Shown piece by piece: positions 11,101 through 21,337 of a stretch of 64,000 nt of DNA (positions are counted from its first letter, which is position 1; the number at the start of each line of letters is the position of its first letter). A model generated the notes under the pieces. That model saw nothing but the letters and a program-made list of their open reading frames with translations, had not been told where the DNA came from and ran no database searches. The DNA is taken from NCBI GenBank assembly GCA_023935145.1, contig CM043699.1, positions 143,040,036 through 143,104,035 on the forward strand, read 5' to 3'. The stretch comes from Bretschneidera sinensis (taxonomy: Eukaryota > Streptophyta > Magnoliopsida > Brassicales > Akaniaceae). Both the position numbers and the translations under genes were made by a program.

Positions 11101-11176
11101 TTAAATTCATTATGATCTTGACATAAATACCATTACCTCTTCCCTTTTTTGTCAGCTTATTTTCAATATAAATTCT
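11101..11176 (+). promoter_or_regulatory. SPH1 core promoter (unit 1)
   Basis: Contains CTTGACATAAATACC, TTTTTTGTCAGCTTATTTT and a TATAAATT box at 11167-11174, 59 bp before the ATG. The same ordered block precedes the broken copy and SPH2 and SPH3, indicating a shared ancestral promoter. The leader ends in TTGCAAAAATG in each intact gene. Confidence 0.75.
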
Positions 11177-11232
11177 CTCAATTTTTGTCCCCTCAAAACA
11201 TAAAAACAGTAGTCCAATAATTACTTGCAAAA

Positions 11233-11685
11233 ATGTCTCACTCTCACATATGGGCATGCTTCATTTTCTTTCTTGTCCTATCGGATTTAGCACTGGCAGC
11301 TACAACATTCCGGCAAGGAGTTGATGAGTTTCATTCTTATTACAAGACAGGACAAAACTTCGATGTTTACATTGTTAATGGCATGAAAATCAATCAAAAT
11401 CCAGTAGTGGTTCGTTGCAAATCGGGAAATGACAATCTTGGTGATCATACATTAATGCCAGGTGACGACTTTCATTTTCATTTTGCCGTCGATTTCTTTG
11501 GAAGGACTCTTTACTACTGCTATTGGTTTTGGGGGCCATTAAAGGCGAGCTTTGATGTTTTCAATCTTAAGTACGAGGGGAGATATTGTGAGGACACTTC
11601 GAAATGCTTCTGGCAAGCGAGAGAAGATGGCTTTTACTTCAGTGTTGATAATGTTACGTATACTAAAAGGCATGATTGGGCATAG
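11233..11685 (+). CDS. Secreted S1-family protein (self-incompatibility protein homologue), SPH1, unit 1
   Basis: A complete intronless 150-residue S1-family (SPH) protein, the usual family size. Residues 1-22 form a signal peptide with a hydrophobic core (FIFFLVLSDLALA), so the mature protein should be apoplastic. The family core is clear: VVVRCKSGNDNLGDHTL, then PGDDFHFHF, then LYYCYWFWG, then CEDTSKCFW. Four cysteines (62, 96, 119, 125) could form two disulfides. Asn140-Val-Thr is an N-glycosylation sequon. In Papaver the S1 protein PrsS is the female self-incompatibility ligand. Most homologues have unknown or peptide-signal-like roles, so no specific function is claimed. The ATG follows the promoter motif shared by its neighbours. 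Confidence 0.94.
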   Translation: MSHSHIWACFIFFLVLSDLALAATTFRQGVDEFHSYYKTGQNFDVYIVNGMKINQNPVVVRCKSGNDNLGDHTLMPGDDFHFHFAVDFFGRTLYYCYWFWGPLKASFDVFNLKYEGRYCEDTSKCFWQAREDGFYFSVDNVTYTKRHDWA

Positions 11686-11878
11686 AAAAAATAGTGCATT
11701 AATGGTAATAAGAGTCAATTTCTCATTCCAATGAAACAGTTGTTTTTTTTAGTAAGTTTTTAATTTTAGTTGTTGCGTATCATGGAGTATTATTATTGTC
11801 ATTTTTATTGCTACAAATCTAGAATATTAAGAACAGATGAAATAATAATTTTTTTAACGGCAAAGGAGAAAATTTATT

Positions 11879-12001
11879 ACGACCCTAACCCGACTCGAAA
11901 TGATCCATGACCCAAACGATGCATAACTCAATATGACTTTACTCTGATGTGACCCGACCCTAACCCGAATGACCTGAAGCATTCCTAATTGCCACCTCTA
12001 G
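11879..12001. mobile_element. AACCCGA-rich small element (unit 1)
   Basis: Dense in ACCCGA/ACCCTAACCC words and ends GCCACCTCTAG, like terminal sequence of plant non-autonomous DNA elements. It sits between SPH1 and the broken S1 copy. The left terminus is unclear. Unit 2 copy: 39893-40015. Confidence 0.4.
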
Positions 12002-12152
12002 ACATAGCACTTATAGGCTGCACACGTTTCAAGTATATTAATTTGGAAATAATACTGGGAGTATATCCTACATTGAAAAAAAAAAAAAGATATTTAGCCT
12101 TGTATGGGAAATTAATATAGATGAAGATTTCCATTCATGTAATTAATAATTC

Positions 12153-12240
12153 AATACTAATTAAATTCATTATAATCTTGACATAAAAACTATTACCCCT
12201 TCCCTTTTTTGTCGGCTTATTTTTTCGTATAAATTCTCTC
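12153..12240 (+). promoter_or_regulatory. Promoter block of the broken S1 gene (unit 1)
   Basis: Carries the same CTTGACATAAAAAC, TTTTTTGTCGGCTTATTTT and TATAAATT (12228-12235) elements as the intact genes, so the pseudogene may still be transcribed. Unit 2 copy: about 40166-40255. Confidence 0.6.
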
Positions 12241-12308
12241 ATTTTCTATATCCTTCGTTACTGAAAGAAAGTATACAGAAACACGTACGAGATAGCTTGC
12301 AAATTAAA

Positions 12309-12473
12309 ATGTGTCACTCTCACATTTGGGCAGCTTGCTTCATTTTCTTTCTTGCCCTATCGGATTTAGTACTAGCAGCTACAACATTACGACAATGAGA
12401 CGATGAGTTTAATTCTCGTTACAGGATATTCCAAAAGTTTGAGATTCACATTATTAATGCCATGAAATCCAAT
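12309..12473 (+). pseudogene. Truncated S1-family pseudogene (unit 1)
   Basis: The start and signal peptide are preserved (MCHSHIWAACFIFFLALSD), but codon 30 is a TGA stop at 12396-12398. Sequence similarity to SPH1 continues to the MKSN region, around codon 55, and then stops abruptly. From about 12475 the sequence instead matches DNA upstream of SPH3 (from about 26380). The 3' two-thirds of the gene, including all S1 cysteines, is therefore missing, probably removed by recombination between paralogous segments. Confidence 0.9.
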
Positions 12474-12528
12474 AAATGTATTATTTTATTGGAAAATTTA
12501 ACAATGAAGCAGTGTCACGGTAGTATGC

Positions 12529-12728
12529 GAGAAATTTTTACTTATAGTCGGAACAAAACGCCATTTTACATTGTGAGGAAACTTCACTAGTAATTGTTAG
12601 GTAACTTCACTAGTAACATGATTAGTGATTGTACAAACCTTACTAGTGAAGTTACCTAACAATTACTAATGAAATTTTCATCCGATGCAAAAATAGTGTT
12701 TTGCATCGAGTATAGGTAAGAATTTCTC
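12529..12728. mobile_element. MULE-like MITE upstream of SPH2 (unit 1)
   Basis: A 200-bp foldback element with terminal inverted repeats beginning GAGAAATTTTTACTTATA on the left and, read inward from the right end, GAGAAATTCTTACCTATA. The inner arms also pair (TAATTGTTAGGTAACTTCAC). It is flanked on both sides by GTAGTATGC (12520-12528 and 12729-12737), a perfect 9-bp target duplication, which is the Mutator signature. There is no coding capacity. It lies about 170 bp upstream of the SPH2 ATG. Confidence 0.85.
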
Positions 12729-12753
12729 GTAGTATGCACTTAGTAATCAATAC

Positions 12754-12835
12754 TAATTAAATCATGAGGATCTAGACATAAATACCATTATTTATTCCTT
12801 TTTTTGTCGGCTTATTTTTCATATAAATTCTCTCA
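12754..12835 (+). promoter_or_regulatory. SPH2 core promoter (unit 1)
   Basis: Shared block with TAGACATAAATACC, TTTTTTTGTCGGCTTATTTT and TATAAATT at 12822-12829, about 66 bp from the TATA box end to the ATG. Unit 2 copy: about 40767-40848. Confidence 0.75.
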
Positions 12836-12894
12836 TTTTTCTGTCTCCTCCAGGAGGAAAGTAAAGTACTATAGTCCAATTATTTCTTGCAAAA

Positions 12895-13347
12895 ATGTCT
12901 TACTCTAACATTTGGGCATGCTTCATTTTCTTTCTTGTCCTATCGGATTTAGCACTAGCAGCTACAACATTACCGCCAGGAGATGATGAGTTTCATTCTT
13001 ATTACAGGACATTTCAAAAGTTTTATGTTCACATTGTTAATGGCATGAAAATTAATCAGAATCCAGTAGTGGTTCGTTGCAAATCGGGAAATGACGATCT
13101 TGGTGATCATACATTAATGCCAGGTGATGACTTTCATTTTCATTTTGTAATCGATTTCTTTGGAAGGACTCTTTTCTATTGCTACTGGTTTTGGGGGCCA
13201 TTAAAGGCGAGCTTTGACGTTTTCGATCCGAAGTACGAGGGAAATTATTGTGAAGGCACATCGGAATGCTTCTGGCAAGCGAGAGAAGATGGCTTTTACT
13301 TCAGCGTTGATAATAATACGTATACTAAAAGGCATGATTGGGCGTAG
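12895..13347 (+). CDS. Secreted S1-family protein SPH2, unit 1
   Basis: A complete 150-residue S1-family protein, a paralogue of SPH1 with about 21 differences, clustered just after the signal peptide (residues 26-46) and in 111-124. The signal peptide is residues 1-22 (FIFFLVLSDLALA core). The S1 core motifs RCKSGNDDLGDHTL, PGDDFHFHF, LFYCYWFWG and CEGTSECFW are all present, with cysteines 62, 96, 119 and 125 and the sequon Asn140-Asn-Thr. Predicted to be secreted. It lies downstream of the broken S1 copy and a MULE-like MITE, with its own TATA box. Residue 112 is Pro here and Leu in unit 2. Confidence 0.94.
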   Translation: MSYSNIWACFIFFLVLSDLALAATTLPPGDDEFHSYYRTFQKFYVHIVNGMKINQNPVVVRCKSGNDDLGDHTLMPGDDFHFHFVIDFFGRTLFYCYWFWGPLKASFDVFDPKYEGNYCEGTSECFWQAREDGFYFSVDNNTYTKRHDWA

Positions 13348-13608
13348 CAATATTAGTGCATTAATGCTAATAAGAGTCAATTTCTCATTCCAATGAAACT
13401 GTGTTTTTAAGAGGATGAAATAGTTACTTTTAATTTATCATGGAGTATTGTTATTGTCGTTTCTATTGCTACAAAACTAGAATATTAAGACTAGATGAAA
13501 TAATAATTTTTTAAGGGAAAAGGAGCAAATTTATTAAATATCAATACATCAATAACTTCATATATAATGTATGTGAACATAGTACTTTGTAGAACAGTTG
13601 TGAAAGGT

Positions 13609-13660
<52 letters not shown>

Positions 13661-13661
13661 A
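13609..13661. repeat. (TA)n microsatellite (unit 1)
   Basis: About 53 bp of nearly pure TA with one TG interruption. The corresponding run in unit 2 (41622-41633) is only about 12 bp, which makes it a useful unit-specific marker. Confidence 0.9.
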
Positions 13662-13732
13662 TTGTTTTCATCTTTTTCCAATTCTAAAGTCAAAAGACCC
13701 CTCCCCAAAAAGATATCAATGACATAGTTTAA

Positions 13733-13934
13733 AGTGGCAAAATTTGACTCAACTCGAAAACCTGACTTGACTAGATCAGGTCCAAACTCGTCTCAACCCA
13801 GAAATGTATCAAAATAATATGACCTGATCCTGACTCAATCTTAACCTGAGTGACCTGAAACTCAAATTCAAAATAACCCAAACCCAACCCGACTTGAACC
13901 CGAACAAGCCGAAACTCGAAACGACCCAACCTGA
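13733..13934. mobile_element. AACCCGA-rich small element, second copy (unit 1)
   Basis: Starts near AGTGGCAAAATTTGACTC and is full of ACCCGA/GACCTGA words, related to the blocks at 452-614 and 11879-12001. The class is tentative. Unit 2 copy: about 41706-41909. Confidence 0.4.
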
Positions 13935-14217
13935 AATTATAATTTTTTATAAAAAATTTAAAAGAATAATTTGATTTTTTAAAATGGGAATAATTGTGAA
14001 ATAAAATAAATTATATCATAATTAATTAATTATGATTTATATGTCAACACGTGCATGATTCCACATTATATTAATATGAATAATCTCATAAACTTCAAAT
14101 CAAAATTTGAGGAGACTAGTAAATTTTACATTGTTTTTCACATTACAATAAATTTTTTTCTTTAACTGTCCTGAAAAAATAGAATAGGCAATGAAAGACA
14201 AAATTCGGAAATATTTT

Positions 14218-14285
14218 GGCCATGTTTGGGTTTCAATTTAAGCCAACTTGCTTTAAGTTGGCTTAAATTGAAACCAAACATGGCC
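14218..14285. mobile_element. Foldback hairpin element (unit 1)
   Basis: The two arms of about 31 nt are inverted copies (GGCCATGTTTGG...AGCCAACTT and its complement) differing by one extra G, around a loop of about 5 nt. The GGCCATGTTTGG end resembles termini of plant MITEs. It is almost all stem, so it could be an extremely reduced MITE or a hairpin-forming insertion. Target duplication is not clear. Confidence 0.75.
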
Positions 14286-14705
14286 TATATTGCATTGTAC
14301 AATTGATGCTCTTTGGTCAAGATTGGCATTGAAGCGTGCAGAATCCATGAATTTTCAGTTTGTTGTTGACAATGTTGGAGGGAGATGCTTCTGAAGTTAT
14401 AAATCCCCTCCAAGACTTGTGATTGACCCTGATTGGAATATTATTTTGGACCTTAGATATATTTCTTTTGCTGTAAGCCTCACTAGACTATCAAGTCGGC
14501 TCCTAGTGTACCAATTGACTTTGCAATGTGAATTCAGATTAAATAGATTGATTTATTCTATATCTGGTTTTATGTTTGGATATCTCATGCACCAACTCTG
14601 CTTTTGCCCTCTATGGTGAAAAATAATTAGTTATATGGGCAATAATGAGCGATTGTCATGAAATATAGATTTATTGTAGGCTTATAATCTCTTTGTACAA
14701 TGTAG

Positions 14706-14922
14706 GGCACTTAAGGAAGAGAAGTATGCTGCTCGTAGAGCAATACTGCCTGTGCTTCAAACTGAAGAAGATGAAAGGTAGATGATAGCTCTCTCCCTCC
14801 ACACATGCTGATGCATTTTCCTTCTTAACTGATTTTTCTTTAGATTCGCTGGTGAAAAGGTCTACAATTCTGGGAGATGGATGCCCCCAGCAACTGGCGA
14901 GCTCCGTCCAGATGTCTGGTGA
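14706..14922 (+). pseudogene. NDUFA13 (GRIM-19, complex I subunit) 3' fragment, two exons, unit 1
   Basis: Exon-like segment 14706-14777 reads [18 protein letters not shown] followed by TEEDER. A GT-AG intron (14778-14843) follows, and then 14844-14922 reads YNSGRWMPPATGELRPDVW and stops. These match the C-terminal half of plant NADH dehydrogenase 1 alpha subcomplex subunit 13, an inner-membrane subunit of mitochondrial complex I. The EWKKYLE...GWK stretch normally lying between these parts is missing. I see no N-terminal exon with the membrane segment nearby. It is a gene fragment, not a working gene. An acceptor-like TGTAG precedes the first exon. Confidence 0.82.
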
Positions 14923-15800
14923 AATTATTTTGATTAGTGTTTCTTTGTGGTGAATATTTAATTGTCAGGAGCTGGTCTGGCTTCTCTTCATGCAAGTTTC
15001 GTTTGTTACTTGATCTTGTTCTCTTGCTAGTGAAATAAAAATGTTGTAGCTAGAAACCTTCTTACGTACTTTAAGAATGCTGCCAGAACTTCTCAGTCAG
15101 CATCTTTCACTTGCGACTGAATGCTTGATTCAAAGGATCAAGATTGTATAAGCTGTGAAACACACATGTGGACTGTCAAATCTAAGAAGGGAATTAGAGA
15201 TGAATCCAAGTCTTTATAGATGTTGAGATCTTTAGCTCTGGGGATGGGAAAACACGAGATGGAAAGAGAATGAATCTGCTTCTTCTCTGTCCAAACAGAA
15301 ATTGCAAACCCAAAATAATGAAAGCAAAAACAAAATCCATGGAAGGCTGATTAGCTAACTACTACTACATAATGGAAATGCTAATTGCATATAAAATGAA
15401 TACAAACACTCTGAAGTTCCTCTTGCAAGAGGATTTATAGATTTTCTCCATAAGTTTCTCCGATTTTTTCTTCAAAATCTCTCCTCCAATTTGATGTCTC
15501 TGATTCGTACAGCCTGAGAGAGAGGGAAGGAGAGGGTTGTGGATTTGATTGTAATCAATCATTTTTCTCTTACCAGCATTATCAATTTAAATTCCAAAAA
15601 AGTTCACTTCATGTAGCATATATGATATCTGTAAAGTCAGGTTTTATTTTGTTTTAATATGATACATGTATGTGTCAGTATTGGAATTTAACTTTTGTAT
15701 TATAGTGTATTGGATCTATTATCGGAAGAAATAACTTTAAAAATTAAAATAAAGGAGTGTAATTGTATGAAGTTAAGTTTGAATTATGGAGTTTTGGTTA
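14923..15800. other. Low-copy-looking DNA after NDUFA13 fragment, no gene seen (unit 1)
   Basis: Less AT-rich than its surroundings and may include the former 3' untranslated region of the NDUFA13 fragment, but that is inference. No open frame resembles a known protein. Unit 2 copy: 42898-43775. Confidence 0.4.
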
Positions 15801-16331
15801 GAAATAAAACTCTTGGGCCTTAGTAGTATTAGCTAGGAAAAGAGAGGAAAGTACTTGTAAATGATTAAAAGAAAAAGATGAGGGGTAAAAGGGTAAAGGC
15901 ACAAGAGTTGTGGGGAGTATATAAGGGTTAAAGACTTAAAAATCTTTCATTTCGGGCAGAAAGGTGAGATGGAGAGAACCGGATTTTTTCTAGCTTTTCT
16001 AGAAGTCCTTCCTTTTACAAACTTTGACCTAACATTTGCCCAACAATCCTTAACCCTTTTGCCACCATAGTTGGAAGACAACCTACTGCCACCACCAGCT
16101 ACCGTCCGTTCCAGGAGGAGGGCCACCATGAGTGGCATATGGTGACGCGTGACCTGAACCCACGAGACAAGGGACAAGTTTTCCTCTTAGTTTTCTTGGC
16201 TTTTTCTTCAGGAAGTTAACGTAGTCTTGAATTCTAACATTTTCTAAGTTAAACTAGGCTTCTTAAAGTTAATGTTTGGGTTTTGTTTGAGATAATTTGA
16301 GCTTAAATTTTTTAAGTTTGAGCTATGGAAA
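15801..16331 (+). repeat. LTR-like fragment with TATA box (unit 1)
   Basis: Contains GAGTATATAAGGGTT followed by a C-rich leader-like stretch. This resembles the promoter and early transcribed part of a plant LTR but has no recognisable termini. It directly precedes the 5' LTR of the chromovirus. Unit 2 copy: about 43775-44305. Confidence 0.35.
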
Positions 16332-18411
16332 TGTAATACCCGAATTTGTAAAGTAAGTACTTTAATAAATATGACAAAGAGTTAAAATAATAAAGATATT
16401 TTGAAATGCAAAAAAGTCAAATTTTCATATAAGAAAATTATGCGACGTGGACATATAGAAAAGAAATAAAAAAAATGGACGTGAAACGTCCAGAGCCCAG
16501 AAGGAAGAAGAAGGCAAAAAAAAGTTTTTTTAAAAGACACATGGTAGCAAGTGGCAGGACCTGCTGCCCCACTTGCTACCAAGTGTAACAAAGGAGGCTG
16601 CATGCCCTCCAACAAAGAGGGTGCAGACACATTTCGTTTAGTTTTCTACAAATCACTCTATTTCTTTAAACATTTGGGGATCCAAAAAAAATTTAAAGAG
16701 CAAAATTTTGAAGGGGTTTACTACAGAATTTCATAGAGAGTCACGAATAGCTATCAGAAAAGCAGAAGATAATAATGAAGTGTTTACTTTTAAATTTTTA
16801 GCATTCATGAAATTTTTCCGAATTCAAAGTGGGAATTTTTAAAGGGTGTTGTTTATGAAGAAATAATTAGAAATTGAATACAAATATTATGTCAGGTGTT
16901 AGCGGTCAACAACTGGGGGAAATTTCGGAGAAGAACGGGAAAGGCAAGAAGGTGATCCACGAGTAGCTTTAAGGGCTATGTGGTGAGTTTGATTTACTTT
17001 AATTAATCTAAATAAAAATAAAAAAAATTCTAGTAATAATATTAAAATAAATTATTAGTTTATGTTTTAGTGATAGATAAAGATTTGGTTGATAGATATA
17101 ATATGAATTTTGGACATGTAGAAAAATTATTAGGGGAGAAATAATATTTTTGGAATAATAAGTTGATTTAATTATAAAAGCGATAAGTGGAATTCTTGAT
17201 GAGCTATGGTTGATGTTTTGATACGAATTATGAGAAGATAAAATTTAGTGGATCTTGACAAGCTTTGATAGATGATTTGATGTGATTTGGGATGAAATTT
17301 AGTGGATTTTGAAAAGCTTTAATGGATGATTTGATGTGATTTGGGATGAGAGGAATTTAGTGGAATTTTTTTTTTTATAATTTGAGAAAAATAATGATAG
17401 CCAATTTGAATATTTCGAATTCATGTGGTTTTTATATTACTGTTCATATGCATATTTCATATCATTGTTCATATGCATATTAATTAAATAAGAGAACTGA
17501 AAGAATCGGGAAGGGGTCGGTTTAATTGAAAAACCGTGACAGTAGGTATATGCTGGAAATAAAAGAGACATTGTGACAGCTGGTATATGCTGGAAATAAA
17601 TCCGTGACAGCTAGGATAATTTGTAAAGAAAAGAACTGGGGGGAGGGCCGGTCTAAGATAAAAAAACATGTCGACATGTGGGAAGACGTTCCCATAATAA
17701 TAATAATTCATGAATTGCGTATGTTTTAATTATTGCTTGCATTATTGAAATGCGGATGTGTGGTGTGTTATTGTGAATTTTATTTATAGATAGTTGAGTC
17801 TCACAGAGAGACAGTTATGGTGATAAGAACCAACTAAATGGTAGATTTTATGATGTAAACCTCATTACGAGGAAATTTCGAGATAATTGATGGGCTTAAG
17901 GTGAACCAATAAATAAGAAGAAGAGACTGATAAAGAATGAGACTTATGATTTTGTAGTGATAGTGAAATGCTAGTATCGAGTTGTATGAATATAAATGAT
18001 AAAAATATTGAAAGACTATTTATGCAGATTGAGTACTTCTAGTAAATTTATTTCACTGAGCTTGTGAAGCTCATCCCTCATTGTACAATGATTTCATGTA
18101 GCAGACAGGACAAATAGTCTGGTGAGTTGAGGTTCGGACGAAATCATTTTCTGTAAGTCACGTATGTGTCAGCATCATCAAACTAATGAGAAATTAAAAT
18201 AAAAATTTATTTGTAAATATTCATGCGTTTTACATTGTATCTAATGTTTAAAGATCATATTGATGTAACTCCCCTGTTGAGGGTTTATGATTGACGTAAA
18301 ATTTTCTATTGGTGTTATTTATTTTTATTGTTGCATATATGTGTCGTGTTGGGATTTTCAAAATGTGGTGACACCGTCTCGGGGGTGGCCAACCTGTGAT
18401 GGGTCGTTATA
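16332..18411 (+). repeat. Chromovirus 5' LTR (unit 1)
   Basis: 2,080 bp, from TGTAATACCCG to GGTCGTTATA. The terminal CA has decayed to TA. Related to the solo LTR at 871-8981, including the ACCGTGACAG...TATATGCTGG words near 17530-17610. Confidence 0.87.
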
Positions 18412-18415
18412 ATTT

Positions 18416-18427
18416 TGGTATCAAAGC
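18416..18427 (+). other. Chromovirus primer binding site (unit 1)
   Basis: TGGTATCAAAGC just inside the 5' LTR, one base from the initiator-Met tRNA complement TGGTATCAGAGC. Unit 2 copy: 46392-46403. Confidence 0.8.
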
Positions 18428-18509
18428 ATTAGGTTTTATGATTCTGTAAACTGAATAAAAAGTATGAAAGTGCAAGATTAAAATAAATTATATTTTAAAT
18501 AGTCTGAGG

Positions 18510-19515
18510 ATGAAACGTAGACGTGCTAGAGCTAGAGTTAGAGTTGTTGATTTGAGAGGGCGTGGTAGGACCCCAATAATTTTGACAAGCCGAGATTGAG
18601 TCTGAATCTGTGGTTCCAAGAAGGGAATGTGTTGATAATGTGATTGATATTAGTAATATAATTGACCTTAGTAAAGTTATAAGAGAATCTGAAGTTGAAA
18701 GAGATGAGCTAAGATAAGCTCTTGCACATGCTCTTGAGAAGTGAATGTAATAGATGATAGAGTTGGTAGCCTATAGCATAGACATGATGAACAAGCTATA
18801 GCAGTGCCTGAGGTTGGTGTAAATCCCATAATGGTAGACGTTTAAAAAGGGGAAAAGTGAGTTTATGCATGAGATGCAGGGAGACTGTTAAGCTGAATGC
18901 TTTGTTGTTTAAGGGATCTATGAATCCTTTAAGCCTGAGTTTTGGGAGAAATGTGTAGATAGATTATTTGGTATTTTTACCAGTAACTGACAAGCAGATG
19001 GTTGCCTTTTCTTCATTTAAGTTAGAAGGAAAAGCTTTAGAATGAGGAGAGGATATTCTTCACAGGGTAAACGCAGATGTTGATAGACGCAAAACTTCGA
19101 ATAGGTTTAAGGAGATATTTCTTGATAAATACTTTCCTTAGACCTTTAGAGCCCAACAAGATAGAGATTTTATTTATTTGAGGCAAATGGGTTGACTGTG
19201 GCTCAGTATGATAGCAAACTTGTGGTTTTATCAATGGTTGTACCCAAAATGGTAGACCTAGAGGAGAGAAAGTGTAAGAGGTTCATAAATGAACTGTGTT
19301 TTAAGATTTGATCAAAACTATTTTACATGAGTCATATGAATTATTTCATATTAGTGAATATAAAACTTCGGATTGAGAAGGATGTGATAGAAATTAGAGG
19401 TAGGAGGAATTGGCTGAGGAAGTCTAGATTTGAGGAACCCAGAGGTGGTACCAGTATAAGTGTGCAGCGTGGGAGACCACCCAGAGGAGGCATTCCTTGT
19501 CACAGAGAAATTTAG
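18510..19515 (+). pseudogene. Chromovirus gag remnant (unit 1)
   Basis: Begins at an ATG reading MKRRRARARVRVVDLRGRG, then breaks repeatedly. Segments such as FLDKYFP and the Arg/Gly-rich EEPRGGTSISVQRGRPPRGG near 19420-19500 correspond to the gag core and the basic region before the zinc knuckle. No intact CCHC knuckle was found. Unit 2 copy: about 46486-47491. Confidence 0.65.
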
Positions 19516-19731
19516 TACAGAGTCAGAGGCAAGCAGAACCTATTGCTTCTGTAGCTGAGAATGTTATTGGTGGGACCTTTAGATTTGGGAGACAGGTTAT
19601 GGGAACTAAGAGTTATGGCAGAGAAAGTAAGTATGCCACTAAAGGGAAGTGGTAATCTGACATATGATTAAGAGACAGAAGTTTATTATAGATATATTCA
19701 GATAAGATACTTATCCAATAATTGTTCTAAT

Positions 19732-19977
19732 TTGAGGTGCTTGTATATAGAAAAGGTGGACATATCAATGTTGGTTAATCTTGGTGCAACTAATTCTTTT
19801 GCATCCAGTATTCTTATGAAGTCTATCGAAGTATGTATTAGTCATTTGATGCAAAATATTTTTTTTGAAGTTCCCACTAGAGATAGAGTGATAATTATAA
19901 ATGCTTACAAGGGTTGTGTGATTCGTATCAGTGATAGAGAATCTGAAGCTGATTTATTATATGTGAAAATGATATAA
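19732..19977 (+). pseudogene. Chromovirus protease remnant (unit 1)
   Basis: The frame includes MLVNLGATNSFASSILM, matching the gypsy protease active-site region LVDxGATHSF. The catalytic Asp is replaced by Asn and the following His by Asn, so the enzyme would be inactive even without the surrounding stops. Unit 2 copy: 47708-47953, differing by one residue (FVEVP instead of FFEVP). Confidence 0.82.
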
Positions 19978-20187
19978 TTTCATTTAATTTTGAGAATGAA
20001 TTGGTTATCGACGTATTATGTCCGGGTTGATTTTTCCAGAAAGATTGTAGTGTTCAAGATATGGACATGAGGAGTATTTGGCATACATAATGGATTCTAG
20101 AAAAGAAAATAGGAAGTCAGAAAAAAAAAAATCTTGGTTGTGAAAGATTTTCATGATGTGTTTTGTGATGAGTTGTCTAGATTGCCT

Positions 20188-21240
20188 CCCAGTAGGGAGA
20201 TTTAATTCTCTATTGATGTGATACCAGGTTCATCACATATATCTATAGCACTCTACAGAATGACACTCGCTAAGTTGAGAGAATTGAAAGTTCAGCTTCA
20301 AAAGTTGTTAGATAAACAACTTATTCGATTTAGTGTATCATCATAAGGAGCCCATGTAGTGTTTGTGAAGGAGAAAGATGGAACGATGAGATTTTGTAAA
20401 GACTACAAATAGTTGAATAAGAACAAATACATTTTTCCTAGGAGAGTGAGAGTGTTTTCTAAAATAAACTTGAGATCAAGTTATCTCCAATTGAGGATAG
20501 AGAAGGGAGACGTGTCTAAGACTGCTTTTAGGACACGTTATGGTTATAAGCTTTTTGTGATGTCATTTGGATTAACTAATGTTCTAGAAACATTAATGGA
20601 CTGGATGAATAGAGTGTTTAAACTATATCTTAACAAGTTTATGCTTGTATTTGACTTTTTGATATAATCTAAGAAAGAAGAACAACATGTGAAACACTAG
20701 ACAGTGTGTTGGAGATTCTGAGGAGAGAGAAACTATATGCAAAGTTCTCTAAGTGTGAGTGTTGGCTAAATGAAATAACTTTCTTGGAACATGTAAAATT
20801 GGGAAATGGCATAACAGTTGGTCCACAAAAGGTAGAGGTAATGTTAAGTTAGGAGAGACCAACTAATGTGACTGAAATTAGAATCTTCTTGGGGTTAGCT
20901 GGTTATTATAGAAGATTCTTTTAAAAATTTTCAATTACTGTAATACTGTTGAATAAGACTAACCAAGATAGAGGTGAGATTTGTATGGTGAGGGAAGTGT
21001 GAGAAAAAAATTCCAATTACTAAAGTAGAAGTTGACTACAACTCCAGTATTGGTGTTTCCTTATGGTTATGAAGGATTTGTGGTGATAGCTTATGCATTG
21101 AGTAAAAAGTCTACAAGAAGGTTAACTGCTATAGGGAGTCTTGATGTGAAATTGATGATAGATTTAAAAGAGATAAGAATGAAATTGAATATAAGTGATA
21201 GAAGATCATGATTAACGAATATGGTTGTACAGTCATCCAT
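20188..21240 (+). pseudogene. Chromovirus reverse transcriptase/RNase H remnant (unit 1)
   Basis: VFVKEKDGTMRFCKDYK is followed by a stop, then the open frame 20413-20667 contains [25 protein letters not shown] and MSFGLTNV. The catalytic FIDDIL motif has collapsed to FDFLI followed by a stop, removing the active-site aspartates. Further pieces (ILRREKLYAKFSKCE and TTPVLVFPYGYEGFVV) represent the end of reverse transcriptase and RNase H in broken frames. Unit 2 copy: about 48163-49215. Confidence 0.85.
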
Positions 21241-21337
21241 AGTAAATGTTTCAAAGATACAATGTAGAGATGAGGAGATAGAAAAGATTAAGCATTGAAG
21301 GCTTACTAGAAAGCAATATGAGTTCAAAAATTTGAAA

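Noticed and set aside
13052..13261. Minus-strand frame inside SPH2
   Set aside because: Shadow of the SPH2 coding region. The sense strand has a full signal peptide and S1 domain.
14706..14922. A working NDUFA13 gene
   Set aside because: The N-terminal exons with the membrane segment and a central stretch are absent, so only a fragment can be supported.
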